64,000 nucleotides of DNA from Mariannaea sp. PMI_226 (lineage: Eukaryota; Ascomycota; Sordariomycetes; Hypocreales; Nectriaceae). The translations under genes were made by a program, and so were the position numbers. A model generated the notes under the pieces. The model was not told where the DNA came from and did not search any database. It saw only the letters and a program-made list of their open reading frames with translations. The stretch covers positions 1,074,862 to 1,138,861 of the forward strand of contig JANFOG010000014.1 in the NCBI GenBank assembly GCA_024336345.1, written 5' to 3'. Every line of letters begins with the position of its first letter. Position 1 is the first letter of the stretch. Below, one piece after another: positions 20,516-33,417 of the stretch.

Positions 20516-21474
20516 TAAGTGTTATGAGTAAATATGCGAAATGTCGTAGACCAGTTGGAATCATTCCTCCTATTGATGATTCTTACGTAAAGGTGGAAAT
20601 GTAATTTAACCCCTTCTGTGGAGGTGAGTTTCGCGCGAGGACCATTGTAAAAGGTGGGTGGTGTGCTGGAATCTAGTGAATGATATCGAACTGTCTCCTT
20701 TTCCTTTGTGATCTGTGCACCGTGATACAGAAGCTTCACGGCCTCAGACGCTATCTACTCTATGGTGAAGCTCTGTGTTACTGACCTGATTCTTACTGTA
20801 TTTGTATAGTTGCTACATTTAATAGGACGATCGTAACTACCTATGTCAAAATTGAATCAAAATAGAAATGAAGCTCGAAAAGGGGTTGGTGGATACGTAC
20901 TTGTTGTATCTATCAATGGCTGTGCGACGATACCTGAGGCAATGGGTACCCAAGCAAATTGACATACTCAGATCCAATCAAAATGGTCAAACGTCATGCA
21001 CACTGTGCGAGTTACATCGAAGCCCAACGGTGTCTGTGCTGAGTGAGAAGACCCATTGAATTGCCTTGGAGAATGTATGTGGCACTTGGCCTTTTTTGAT
21101 CATCCCGTCTGTGACTTCCCTGATGGAGGCCACTTGCTCCAGGTGTTGGCGACCAGAGCCACCTCTTCCTTAACTTTCAAGGTCAAAAAAGTCCGAAGAC
21201 GCCAACATAGTCATCAGCGAGTACTATACCAACCTTTGAAGGCCTTTCCGACCAGCTATTTGGCCCAAACCCGACCGAAACATCCATGAACAGTCGCCCC
21301 TATCGATTTCCCTCGACGTTCCCACCTGCTAATCACTTGCTTGAACTCTCTCCTCTTGGCCTGGGGTCATCGATAAGCCAGCCACATACGGCCAACAACT
21401 GCATCAACTCATCTCAATCGAGGTCGAGCGCGATATAACGACGCACTGGGGCGTCGCTGTGGAATTGTCGCTCA
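20516..21474. other. Downstream snoRNA-host sequence and ANP1 promoter
   Basis: Close to 1 kb without a protein-coding gene. The first part, after the GTAAGT at 20,515, may be a further host intron with a TTGATGA box at 20,573-20,579, but no matching D box at normal spacing was found. The remainder up to 21,474 is the presumed ANP1 promoter; no TATA element is obvious. Confidence 0.35.
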
Positions 21475-23291
21475 ATGCCTGTCTATGCATTGCCCACCAA
21501 TTCCAGGATGATTCCCAGGCATCATGCTGGCGCCTTCTCCAACGGCTACCCCCGCGGGGATACTTTTGATATTAAACCACACAAGTACGTGCTGCTAGAG
21601 ACATTAGAATGGGATCTTCCTTCTCTTTACTGACTATCATTTTCTATGTAATAGATTCGCTCCTCGTGCCTTAACACCAGCTCAGCGGCGACGGAAGAAG
21701 CTTCTCATCCGTATTGGCCTAGCACTCATCCTTTTTCTCATCGTTAGTATATGGATATGGCCATCTAGTCCCGTTGCGTCGCTCATTCCCTTCGGCCTTC
21801 TGTCGGCGAGCGGCGGCTTGGAGCTCGAAACAGTTCGATACTACGATTTGACAAATAACCAGGGGACAGCTCGCGGGTGGGAACGTGAAGAACGGATTTT
21901 GCTGTGTGTGCCTCTCCGTGATGCCGAACCTCACCTAGCCATGTTCTTCTCTCATCTCCACAATTTCACATATCCTCACCACTTGATTGACCTGGCATTC
22001 CTCGTTTCCGACTCAAAAGACCGAACCTTAGAGGTGCTGTCAGAGAACCTGGAAGCTCTTCAAGCCCATCCCGACCAGAAGCAGCCCTATGGTGAGATTT
22101 CCATTATCGAAAAGGATTTTGGCCAGAAGGTGAACCAAGATTTCGAAAGTCGGCACGGCTTTGCTGCTCAAGCTAGCCGAAGAAAGTTGATGGCACAGGC
22201 TCGCAATTGGTTGCTGAGCGCTGCCTTGCGACCCTACCACTCATGGGTGTACTGGCGAGATGTGGATGTTGAAACTGCCCCATTTACTATTCTGGAGGAC
22301 TTAATGCGACATAACAAAGATGTCATTGTCCCTAGTACGTCGCAACTAGATTCCAATGTTCTATACCTCACTAACTGACTTCGATATTAGATGTTTGGCG
22401 ACCTCTGCCTGACTGGCTTGGTGGAGAGCAACCGTATGATCTGAACTCATGGCAAGAATCTGAGACGGCCTTGGCCTTAGCCGACACGCTAGATGAGGAC
22501 GCTGTTATTGTCGAAGGATACGCTGAGTATGCCACTTGGCGGCCTCATCTTGCTTACCTCCGTGACCCTTTCGGTGATCCAGATATGGAGATGGAGATTG
22601 ATGGAGTGGGTGGTGTCAGTATATTGGCCAAGGCCAAGGTCTTTCGCTCAGGTTGCCACTTCCCAGCCTTCAGTTTCGAAAAACATGCTGAAACAGAAGG
22701 CTTCGGCAAGGTAAGCGATGTGATATTGATATCATAGCAGCTTCTGACAAGTGCTAATCTGGAAAAACCACAGATGGCGAGACGGATGCGCTACTCTGTT
22801 ATTGGTCTGCCGCATTACACCATCTGGCATTTATACGAACCCACTGTAGAAGATATCCATCACATGGAGGTATGTGCTTTGTTCTGATGGCGCTTGTGAT
22901 GTTCGTGTTGGGCTTACACATAACGTAGGAGATGGAAAATGAGAGACTTGCCCGAGAAAAAGCTGACGAAGAGAGGAAGAAGAACGAGAAGAAGATAAAG
23001 GAAGAGTTTGGCGACACCAAGACTGAATGGGAGAAGGACAAGCAAGGAATGAAAGATATTGGTTCCCAGCAGGCTTCAGGTGAAGATTCAGCCAAATCTT
23101 CCTCTCAACAGGGCAAAAGCATTGGCAAGTCTGCCGAGGACCAAGAGGCGGTTCACAAATCCCCAACAAAGGCAGAAGCGGTCGTGCCACCCAAAAAGGA
23201 CGAGATGATGAGAAACGTGGCTCAAGATCAGGACGCCAGCGGCGCCGGTAAAGACAGCAAGGTGCACGATGAGAAGGACGAGAAGGTATAG
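21475..23291 (+). CDS. ANP1: Mannan polymerase subunit ANP1-like alpha-mannosyltransferase (GT62)
   Basis: Five exons: join(21475..21584, 21655..22334, 22391..22710, 22774..22869, 22929..23291), 522 aa. A type II anchor lies near residues 53-73 after a short Arg/Lys-rich cytoplasmic tail. The Anp1/Mnn9/Van1 domain follows: ERILLCVPLRDAEPHL, HNFTYPHHLIDLAFLVSDS, and the DXD metal/nucleotide-sugar motif in YWRDVDVE (Asp239/Asp241). After the junctions VIVPN-VWRPLPDW and GFGK-MARRMRYSVIGLPHY comes a highly charged Lys/Glu-rich coiled tail (about 405-522). The family elongates the alpha-1,6-mannan backbone in the cis-Golgi. All four introns are short with standard signals. Assignment to ANP1 rather than VAN1 rests on overall resemblance. 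Confidence 0.88.
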
Positions 23292-24361
23292 GATAATGGA
23301 CTGTAGTTGGGCAAGGCTGGTAATGGATTTCATGAAGGGCAGTATCCCAGTCCAATTACTGATATGCTGCGTATATGCGTCTGTACGGTAAGGGCCAAAA
23401 GGGGGTGAAAAGGGAACATGGATTGTACTATGTTTTGAATATGTGTGAAGGTTGGATAATTTTCTCACTACCCGGTAATTAGAAGGCGTTTGGTTCATGA
23501 GATTTGATTGCCGCAGATAGGCATAGCAAAAGAAACGAGAAGATTTCTGGGTCGGGTTTCATTTTATCATCCAATCGATGCCCGGTTCAAGTACACATGA
23601 TGCTTCTCTCGCTTCCCGACATTCTTCGGTGACAGAAGCATCTCCGCATACCTCTGGTAGTCACTGGGCAAGCATTTGCAAATACATATTTTCGTCTGGT
23701 TCCTATGCAATTTTCACCTTGATCTTTCTGTCGTGGATAGTATCCGACGCACCGACCGGAAGCCGACACTGACTTTTATATTGAAAGAATACTGCCATTA
23801 GAGCTTCATCCCTAAGCCGTGGGTGCTGCATTGTGCACGCGCCCTTACATTATTGTCCAGTGTACTGACGGGAAACTAGCTACTCTGATAACTATGTAGT
23901 AATTACGTTGTGTTTTTTTTTTTTTTTTTTGGGTACTACCATACCAGGTGGGCTCACCTTTCCAGGCCTCCAGCGACCCACAGTATGCCCAGGGGCGGAT
24001 CTAACCCCCCAGCAAGTAATTTAGCAGGCAGTGTGGTCCCCTACAGCCAATCAGGATTCAGCTTGGACGACACCTTCAAGAAAGACCCAAGCTTCAGGCA
24101 ATAGCTACCTTGACCTCCCATACATGACCCTCAACTAGCACCCTACAACTCGGTTGCGGGTGTTCAGCATCACCCGTGAAAGCACTTAGTAGTCTTGTTT
24201 TGTTCCTCATTAATTGCCAAGCCGGCCCCATCAGAGAAAACATCGAATCGTTCAACTCCCTGCCCCCAGGTGAACTCTTGGAAGCGATCCCGACACATTT
24301 CCCAAGGGACGACTCCTCTTGACGCCCGATATCTGCCCTCGAACGCCGCCCGCTTTAGACC
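23292..24361. other. Intergenic region between ANP1 and the ARF-GEF gene
   Basis: About 1.07 kb. A T homopolymer of nearly 20 nt occurs at 23,912-23,930, and a C/T- and A-rich stretch precedes the ARF-GEF start. I see no gene or recognisable RNA. Confidence 0.4.
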
Positions 24362-27300
24362 ATGAATCACGATGCGCAGACTCTCTCTGCAATGGAGAGC
24401 CCCCGGGTCGCTGGGGCAGCCTTCGAAAACCGCAATGTTGCCCCTAGAATGCAATACAGAAGTCGCCCAGTGTCCGTGGCCGTCGACCCTGTTTCCTTGG
24501 TCATTTCCGAATGCATCTCTATAACTTCTGCTATTCAAAAGAATGCGCGATCCCCGCACTCATCTGTCTCAGCAATCCTTGGTGGGAGTCCGAATCCTAT
24601 TCACCTAGGGCCCCCTAGCCCTGCGTTGGGTGGTCGCAGCAAAAGCCCATCGGGGAGCATCAGTGGTGACAGTGCACAGGACACTGGTCTTGCGAACCGA
24701 TGGGGTTTGCGCGGCCAGAAGGGCAAGAGTATGCAAGATAACCCAATGATTGCTGGCTTTGGGAAACTCAGACATGAGCTTGCTGGTGTTAAAGGTTCGC
24801 CTTGATCGATGCGCATGATAATGTACAACCCCTCGTAGCTGACCCGCATAGACATTCACTCATTTGATGCGCCTTCGATCCTCGCTCCCTTTCTTCACGT
24901 AATACAAGCTAAGGGAACCGCTGCCCCTATCACGATTCTCGCCCTGGGCGCCTTGCGGAAGTTCTTGGCGTACGGCTTTATCTGTCCGGAGTCGCCACGA
25001 TTTGCATTGGCGATGCAGTCTTTGTCGGCCGCTGTCACCCACTGCCAGTTTGACATTAGCGACTCAGGGCAGGTAGAAGTTGTGCTCCTCATGATTCTCA
25101 ACCTTATGGAAGACATGATGTCCGGCCCTGGAGGTGACATTCTTAGCGACGAGAGCGTTTGCGACATGATGGGCAGAGGCTTGGCCATCTGCTCCCAGCC
25201 GCGCTTTTCTCCCGTCTTGCGTAGAACAGCTGAGGCATCCATGGTTAGGATGTGCCAAATCATATTCGAAGACGTCAAGCATCTTGAAATTGAGACTGGA
25301 GAAGATGTCGAAGGAGACCAACAAGGCGACGACGATTTGGATAGTGTTAAATTGGACCCAACCGCAACCGAAATCGACAAATTATCTATCGAGCCAAAGG
25401 CCCTTGAGGTTCCCAAACTCGAAGCCCCGGACCCTGAGCGAACTAGCAGAGATACGGCCGTGACTGACCCGGAGGCTGGGACAGGCACAACCAGTGATCC
25501 TAGTGAAGAGACAGAATCGCTCGACCTGAGACCTTACTCCTTGCCTTCTGTACGTGAGCTTTTCCGGGTTTTGGTCAATTTCTTAGACCCTAGCGACCGG
25601 CATCACACCGACACCATGAGAGTCATGGCTCTGCGGATTATTCATGTGGCCCTCGAGGTCTCGGGTCCCTTTATTTCTCGACATCCTGCTCTGGCAGTTA
25701 TTGCCGAAGACCGCCTCTGTTGCTATTTATTTCAGCTAGTCAGGTCTGACAACATGGCTCTCCTCCAAGAGTCTCTCATTGTTGCGGGGACTTTGCTGGC
25801 AACTTGCCGAGGAGTACTTAAGCTGCAGCAAGAGCTATTTCTATCATATTTAGTAGCGTGCTTGCACCCTAAAGTGGAGATTCCTCGCGAACCTGGTATC
25901 GAGCCTGCCTTGTATGCCGGCATTCCTCAAGTACCAAAACTTGTAAAGCCCTCTCAATCATCGCAACCAGGTAGTGGGCGTTCAACTCCTGTCCCTGTCA
26001 AAGACCGTCAAAAGCTAGGCTTGGAGGGTGGTGCGAGAAAGCCTGATGCCCGTCAGGCAATGGTCGAGAGCATCGGCGTCCTCTCAAGAATGCCAACCTT
26101 CATGGCCGAGCTCTTTGTCAACTATGACTGTGATCAGGATCGAGCCGATCTGTGCGAAGACATGATTGGACTCTTGTCGAGAAATGCTCTCCCGGATTCG
26201 GCAACTTGGAGTACCACTAGCGTTCCTCCACTTTGCCTTGATGCTCTCTTGAGGTACATCCAGTTCATTGCGGAAAGGCTGGACGATGAACCAAAACTTG
26301 ACTGTTATCCGGATCCAGCCCTTCTTCGGGAACAAAGGCGAAAGAAGAAGATCATTATCAAAGCAGCAAACAAGTTTAACGAGAAGCCCAAGGCTGGCCT
26401 AGGCTATCTGGAAGCACAGGGTATCATCGAAAATGCAAATGATCCTGTCGCTGTTGCCACATTCCTCAAGGGAACCTCTCGAGTGTCAAAGAAGGTGCTC
26501 GGCGATTATCTCTCAAAAAGGGGCAACGAGGAGATTCTCAAAGCTTTCCTAGACCAATTCGACTTTTCTGGGAAACGAGTGGATGAGGCACTGAGGTTAC
26601 TCCTTGAATCCTTCCGGCTGCCTGGTGAAGCGCCGCTGATTTCCACCATTGTGGAGCGCTTCGCCGACAAGTACTGCGCGAGCGATTACCCTGATGAAGT
26701 TGCCAACGCTGACGCTGTGTATATTCTGACCTACGCCATCATTTTGCTCAATACCGATCAGCATAACCCGAACCTGACCTCCCTGAAACGTATGACTGTG
26801 GAGGATTTCTCACGGAACTTGCGAGGACAGAATAATGGCGAGAACTTCACGCCCGGATATCTTCAAACAATATTCGATTCGATCAAGTCCAACGAGATCA
26901 TCTTGCCGGATGAGCATGACAACAAACACGCTTTTGACTACGCCTGGAGAGAGCTTCTTCTCAAGACAGAGTCAGCAGGTGGTCTTATCATCTGCGACAC
27001 TAACATTTATGACGCTGATATGTTTGCCACCACTTGGAAGCCTATCGTGTCCACATTGTCATATGTTTTCATGTCTGCTACTGATGACGCTGTATTTGCC
27101 AGAATTGTCACTGGCTTTGATGAATGTGCTCGCATTGCTGCCAAATATCAAAATACCGAAGCCCTTGATCAGATTGTTTTCTGTCTTAGCTACATGTCAA
27201 CACTTGCTACCGGGTCTCCTTTCAATACTGCTCTCAATACTGAAGTGCAGGCTGGTGATGGCAGTGTCATGGTCAGTGAGCTAGCAGTAAAATTAGGCAG

Positions 27301-29541
27301 AGATTTCCGAGCTCAACTTGCAACGCTCGTACTTTTCCGAGTGGTTACGGGGAGCGAGAGACTGATCAAGCAGAGCTGGAAATATGTAAGCAAGGATCTA
27401 TCTGATGTGTCTCGCAAAGCTAACTGGTCCCAGATTATCCGAATCTGGTTGAATTTATTCATCAACTCACTGATCCCTTCATTCTCACCCAGTTCCATCC
27501 CGTCCTTGCCCGTTCCTGCTATTCCCCTTCAAACCCCATCACAAGTTATTGACCGTGTGTCTCGAAACTCAGACTCAGGATTCTTCTCTGCATTTACGTC
27601 GTATATCTCTAGCTATGCTGCTGACGACCCACCTGAGCCTTCTGATGAAGAGCTTGAGAGCACGCTCTGCACGATTGATTGCGTCAACTCGTGCAATATG
27701 ATGGCTGTTTTCGAAAATATTGCGTAAGTTGATGTTGAACATTGAATTTTGGGTTTCTAACAATGTCATTCCCCTAGCAAGCTGGATACTTCGGTTACAA
27801 CCCTTATCGTCGAAACCCTTCTTGCTCAGCTGCCAGACGACAAGGACACGACTGTGATTAGTGTCAAGCATGAGAGCATGCCTGCATCTCCTACAAACGG
27901 ACAACACCCAGTTGAGATGCTACCCAAATATGACCCCAGCGTGACCTATATTCTAGAGTTTTGCACTCTCTTGGCAACTAGAGATGAGGAAACAATCATG
28001 AAGGTGGGCAAAGCGGTGTTTGATACACTTCAAGGTATTCTCCGAGATTCAAGTCAATACCATGCCATCACCGTTTCGAGGGCAACCTTCTATGCGTTGA
28101 AATTATTGAAGTCTAGCTATGTAAGTTCTGGATGCAGGGCAAGGCTATTCACATGCTTATCCGTATAAGGACCACGATTTTGCCAACGTACCATTCCTCC
28201 TCCACACCATTTCAAGTCTTTCACACGAAGCGCTGGGGAAAACTTCGGATGTAGTCTTGGCAGGCCTCGCAACCTGCATTGATGAGCCGGGTTCTCTGAG
28301 ACGTGAGATCATGACGTCTCCTGACTTTTGGGCTATTCTTCGTACTCTGGCTGGCAAGCCGGAGTCGGCCGCGTTGGTATTCGGCATCTTGGAGAGGGGA
28401 ATCACTGGTGATCCGCAGGCAATCCTTGCGGACAATTATGAGGCTGCCATTTTGTTACTAAATGACTTCGCTACCGCTGCGAACCCCAACCAACCCGCGC
28501 TACAAAGATCAGGATCAACTCGCCAACAGCAACAGCGGATATCCCAGCAAAAGAAGAGTGGGAAACGGTAAGTTAGCCCTATATTGTAGTTTACGATTCC
28601 CGTGGACTAACTAAGCCACCCATAGCAACTCCGAGGCTGTGGATAGAGGATCCAAGGCAGTAGATATCCTTTACAACCTCACAGCTCGTATACCTCATCT
28701 CATGCAACAATCACAGCTCGAGACTAGCGAAGGTTTGCTGAGACTTCATGGAACCCAAATATGAGAGTAGATCACTAACACATTTCGCCTAGCTTGGTCG
28801 GCCTACTGGCTGCCCATCTTCCAGGCATTTACGAATCAATGCGTTAACCCATGTCGTGATGTGCGGCAACTAGCCTTCTCCGCATTACAGCGGTCTCTAT
28901 TATCGCCGGAGCTTACTTGCAGCGACCCAAAGGAATGGACTGCCATATTTGGAAAGGTCCTGTTTCCATTAATCCTTCGGCTTCTCAAGCCTGAAGTATT
29001 CTCGTCTGACCGCGACGGGATGAGCGAGATGAGAGTTCAATCAGCCTCTCTCTTGTGCAAAGTCTTCCTACAGTACCTCGTGCTTTTATCTGAGTGGGAC
29101 GGAATGCTTGATCTCTGGATCAAAATCATTGAGATTATGGATCGTCTTATGAACAGCGGACAGGGTGACAGCTTGGTAAGGTAACTCTTCCATAGAAAGT
29201 GAAAAATATGACTAATGGAATGGAAACAGGAGGAGGCAGTTCGCGAGAACTTGAAGAATGTCATTCTTTTCATGGCTAGTAGTGGATACCTGGTGTCCCC
29301 AAGAAAAGATGAATCTAAGGAGAAGTTGTGGACGGAGACATGGAAGCGCATTGATCGATTTTTGCCGGATCTGCGGAGCGATCTTGCCTTGGAAGATCCA
29401 GAACCCCAAGATCAGGCGCGGGCAGATGGAGAACAGAAGAAAGGAATTGAAGAGAAGATGAGTGAGCCGATATCGAGCAAAGAGGTGGAAGAAGATGCTG
29501 GCGGCAACAAACATCAGGAAGAAGAAACCGAGGAGACTTAA
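24362..29541 (+). CDS. GEA1: GEA1/GEA2/GBF1-type ARF guanine-nucleotide exchange factor (Sec7 domain)
   Basis: Seven exons: join(24362..24794, 24852..27723, 27778..28120, 28170..28567, 28626..28732, 28793..29175, 29230..29541), 1,615 aa. The N-terminal DCB region contains PVSLVISECISITSAIQK and ILALGALRKFLAYGFI. The HUS region contains FVNYDCDQDRADLCEDMI. The Sec7 domain spans about residues 650-845, with the catalytic Glu737 in FRLPGEA (the GEA/GBF1 form), followed by LLNTDQHNPN. HDS-like helical repeats follow, and the protein ends in an acidic Glu/Lys tail. It loads GTP onto ARF1 at the Golgi and is the target of brefeldin A in this subfamily. The fourth exon uses an AAG acceptor (28,169), supported by the conserved SSYDHDF junction. 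ATG 24362 is chosen; ATG 24392 is also possible. Confidence 0.93.
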
Positions 29542-30338
29542 AAGGTGCGGAGTTTATAGAGAGCACTATGAACCAACCGATATCTTTGAGCTAGTAGGAT
29601 AAGTTGGGTAGAAGGGGACGCAGTCAGCTGTACAAAAATGGAATACATAATATCGATTACCCCGGACAGAATTGGTCCCTAGTTTTTGCTTTGAATGGCC
29701 GTCAAAATACGAAGTAGGCATGAAGCAACGGATGCCAATAACGTTGCCTATTACAAGGACAGAAGACACCTGGGCGTAAGCTGGAAAGAGCGCCTGGGTG
29801 TCTATCGAAAATAACATAGTCTATTTCACGACCTATTTGTTAGGGCTTCCTTTACAGACAGCAAGTTGCTTGTCGAGACGAGGGCGTGGTGTGTCCTTAG
29901 TTCGGTGGGGAGCTTATCAAAGCCAGCTACCTACGTCATTTGCGAGAGGATTAAGAGGTAGCGTGCTCCCTTCACATGTGACCAGCGCTGACCCCATGTG
30001 CCTCTACCTAGAGTGATCAATTCAATCCACTCTGTAAACCTCGCTACGGTTCGACCTCCAGTTTCTTCCTCACTTATACTTAGGTACCTCCCTAGGTACT
30101 GCGTGCTTCGAAGCGCAACTTATCAAGGGAGGAAAAACAGCATTCAACCTTGCCAGCTCTAGTGCGGATATCTCCAGTGTCACCCGACTCCACATCACGT
30201 CCTCTCAGCGACAACGTCGTGTATTCCCCGGACTTGGCTTTACTCCCCATCTCGTGTCATCTTTTCAACCAGAATTTACCTCGCAAAGCGCTGACAAGAC
30301 TGGATGCCGTCGAATTGCCTGGGAGGTGCACTGCCGCC
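29542..30338. other. FIG4 promoter region with TAGGTACCT elements
   Basis: Close to 800 nt between the ARF-GEF stop and the FIG4 start. TAGGTACCT at 30,081-30,089 and CCTAGGTAC at 30,091-30,099 form adjacent dyads like those at 106-147. I see no other gene. Frames open upstream of 30,339 lack an in-frame ATG. Confidence 0.4.
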
Positions 30339-33300
30339 ATGTCCGAGTTTGCTGTGCCGGACTTGATTCCGATGCCCTCTATTGCGTTGCCGACGACTCC
30401 AGATGTTGATACCCATGTGCCAGTATTCCCTCTTTTGCAGAACAATGGTACTGCAAGTCCGTTATCGTCCGATGCCACCCGTGGTGCGAACCAGACTGGC
30501 GAAGATGATGATGAACCCGCCGTCGCCAAACCCTTCGTTCGAACTACCAGCCCCGACCCCACGTTCCGTACTGCTGAAGACATCTTCGACGACCGAGTTC
30601 CTGACAGACTCATTTACAAGATGCACAAGTTTAGCTTGTATGAAACGGCCAGTCGCTATTACATCGTCGGCGTGGACGTAAGCGAGAAGCGATATCGAAT
30701 CCTCAAGATTGACCGAACCACCGAAGGCGCTGAGCTGAATATGGTCGACGACAAAATTGTATACAGCCTTAAGGAAATGAACCAGCTCTTGGACACTATC
30801 GATGATGGCAATCGCGGAACCGGTGGGATAAAGCTTCGTTGCACCACATGGGGTCTACTTGGTTTCATTAAGTTCACCGGTCCATACTACATGTTGCTCA
30901 TCACGAAAAAGAGCACCGTTGCTATGGTTGGAGGGCACTACATTTATCAGATCGAAGGCACCGAGCTAATTCCCTTGACTCCGGGCAAATTTAAACCTGA
31001 CACGAAGAATACGGAGGAACAACGGTTTCTGGCCATCCTCAACAACCTTGATTTGACCAGATCCTTCTACTACAGCTACTCATACGACGTCACCCGCACT
31101 CTGCAACACAATGTCATCCGCGAGCGGCAGGCTCTTGCTCAAGGTATTCTTCCATCCTCCGATGATGACTTTAATTCCATGTTTGTTTGGAACGACTACT
31201 TGCTTCAACCTGCTATGGAGAATCTGAGAGACCCCTACGACTGGTGTCGCCCGATTATTCATGGATATATTGACCAGGCCGGTAAGATACACCCAACCAA
31301 CGCTATCCCCAAATGAAAATGTTCTAACAAAAGTGAGCCCTGTCTATTTACGGACGTGCTGCCCATATCACTGTTATTGCTAGGCGGTCACGGTACTTCG
31401 CCGGTGCGCGTTTCCTGAAACGGGGAGCCAACGATCTTGTAAGTGCATCATGAGCTCTCGGGCTGCATATTGAACCTTGCTGCTATCCGTGGACTGGTGA
31501 ACGCACAGACTGATTGTTCTTCTAATAGGGCTATGTTGCTAATGATGTTGAGACCGAGCAAATCGTTGCCGAGTCGTTGACCACCTCCTTCCATGCACCT
31601 GGACCACAACTCTATTGCAGTCCTCAATACACTTCGTACGTCCAACATCGAGGCAGCATTCCGCTGTACTGGACCCAAGACAACACTGGAGTTACTCCGA
31701 AACCCCCCATCGAGCTTAATCTAGTAGATCCATTTTACGGGGCAGCAGCACTGCATTTTGATAACCTGTTCGAGAGGTACGGTGCCCCAATCTACGTAGT
31801 CAACTTGATCAAGGCCAAGGAACGGCAGCCAAGGGAATCGAAGCTTCTTGAAGAGTACACCAGGGCTATCGATTACTTGAATCAATTTCTTCCAAAGGAT
31901 AAAAAAATAATCCACAAGGCGTGGGACATGAGTCGGGCTTCCAAGGTACGCGGAGGAGATGTCATTGGCAACCTTGAGCAGATCGCCGAGTCCGTCCTCG
32001 ACACGACAGGTTTTTTTCAGAATGGAGATGGCATTCGAAGTCAAATGACTACCCAGAACGGTGTGGCCCGAACAAACTGCATTGACTGCTTGGATCGCAC
32101 CAATGCTGCTCAATTTGTTATCGGGAAGCGAGCGTTAGGCCACCAGCTGCATGCTCTTGGCATTCTTGAGAACAAGTCAGTCGAGTATGACACAGATGCT
32201 GTAAATCTTTTTACACACATGTGGCATGATCATGGAGATACCATCGCAGTTCAATATGGCGGCTCTCAGCTGGTCAATACAATGGAGACATACCGGAAGA
32301 TTAACCAGTGGACTAGTCACTCCCGAGATATGATTGAGAGTTTCAAGCGCTACTACAATAATTCATTCTTGGACAGTCAGCGACAAGAAGCCTACAACCT
32401 ATTCTTGGGTAATTACATTTTTGCTCAGGGACAACCGATGTTATGGGATCTTGCAACCGACTACTATCTTCATCACGCCGATCCCCGAAATTGGTCGATG
32501 AAGACCAAACGTGACTACATCAACTGGTACACAACTGCTCACTTGGAGAAGAGAAAGGTTCCCCCATATGTTCCGGGCCGGGATATTGCGCGTTTCCATC
32601 CGGTTGAGTTCTTTGACGACTACTGGCTAGAATATTACCGGCCAGCAACATTGTCCTCGTTCCCCAAGATGTTTGCGTACAAGATGAACTCAACCATCAA
32701 ATATATTCCCTTAAAGTCAACTCAGGATGGGAGGTACGACCTGAGCCCATTTCGTGTTCGGACCGAGGGTGATGTAGACTTGAATGACAAGAAGAGACAC
32801 AAGAAAGACTCAGGCACTGGAACCGGCGCTTCACGGCCAGCTTTGAAAGCGGATAGCACCACGGAGAGGCCACCAACAAGGGGTATGTCCCTTCGCTGGC
32901 TTCAGCCAGCTCAGCAAAAGACATCCGCAGATATCGATGGGGCGAGAAAGGATTTAGCGCAACCTCCGAAATCCAACGAAGACGTGAAGCCCAGCGCGTT
33001 AGACAAGTCCAAAGCTGCGCAATGGACATTTACCAAAGCTGTTCACGATTCATTGAACCCTTCCGTAAATGACCATGAGGCTGAGGATTACGAGCGGTAT
33101 ATTAAGCATCCTCAAAATCTCCCACTGGTAGTCTCCAGTGACACACCGGTCGACATCGACTCATCAGAATATCAGGAATATGTCAATGGAGCCTGGCAAG
33201 ATGCAGGGCTTATTGTCAAAGGCACTGAGGAACAGATTGATGTCTATGCTGAACTGCTCAAGGTGGGAGAAAATCCCCTGACAGTCACAGAAGAAGATGG

Positions 33301-33376
33301 GCCAAAGAAGAGATATAAGGCCTACAGGAAGTGGCTGCGTGGGAAATCTTTCTTTAAGCAGCAACCTTTTGATTGA
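30339..33376 (+). CDS. FIG4: FIG4-like polyphosphoinositide phosphatase (Sac domain)
   Basis: Model join(30339..31281, 31338..31438, 31529..33376), 963 aa. The start at 30,339 has a good context (GCCGCCATGTC); it is the first in-frame ATG. The FIG4 signature is clear: [31 protein letters not shown]. The Sac catalytic P-loop [15 protein letters not shown] carries Cys532 and Arg538 of CX5R. The second exon begins after a GAG acceptor (31,337), 10 nt past a CTAAC branch; it is the only choice that keeps [18 protein letters not shown] in frame. FIG4 dephosphorylates PI(3,5)P2 and, with VAC14, supports FAB1/PIKfyve on vacuole/endosome membranes. Basic, low-complexity sequence lies around residues 780-850. 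Confidence 0.93.
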
Positions 33377-33417
33377 TGAGACACTGTGAAACACTTCCGC
33401 AAATGGCTGTGATGATG

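Noticed and set aside
22831..23355. Minus-strand open frame opposite the end of ANP1
   Set aside because: Antisense shadow of the Lys/Glu-rich ANP1 tail; the sense frame with introns is convincing.
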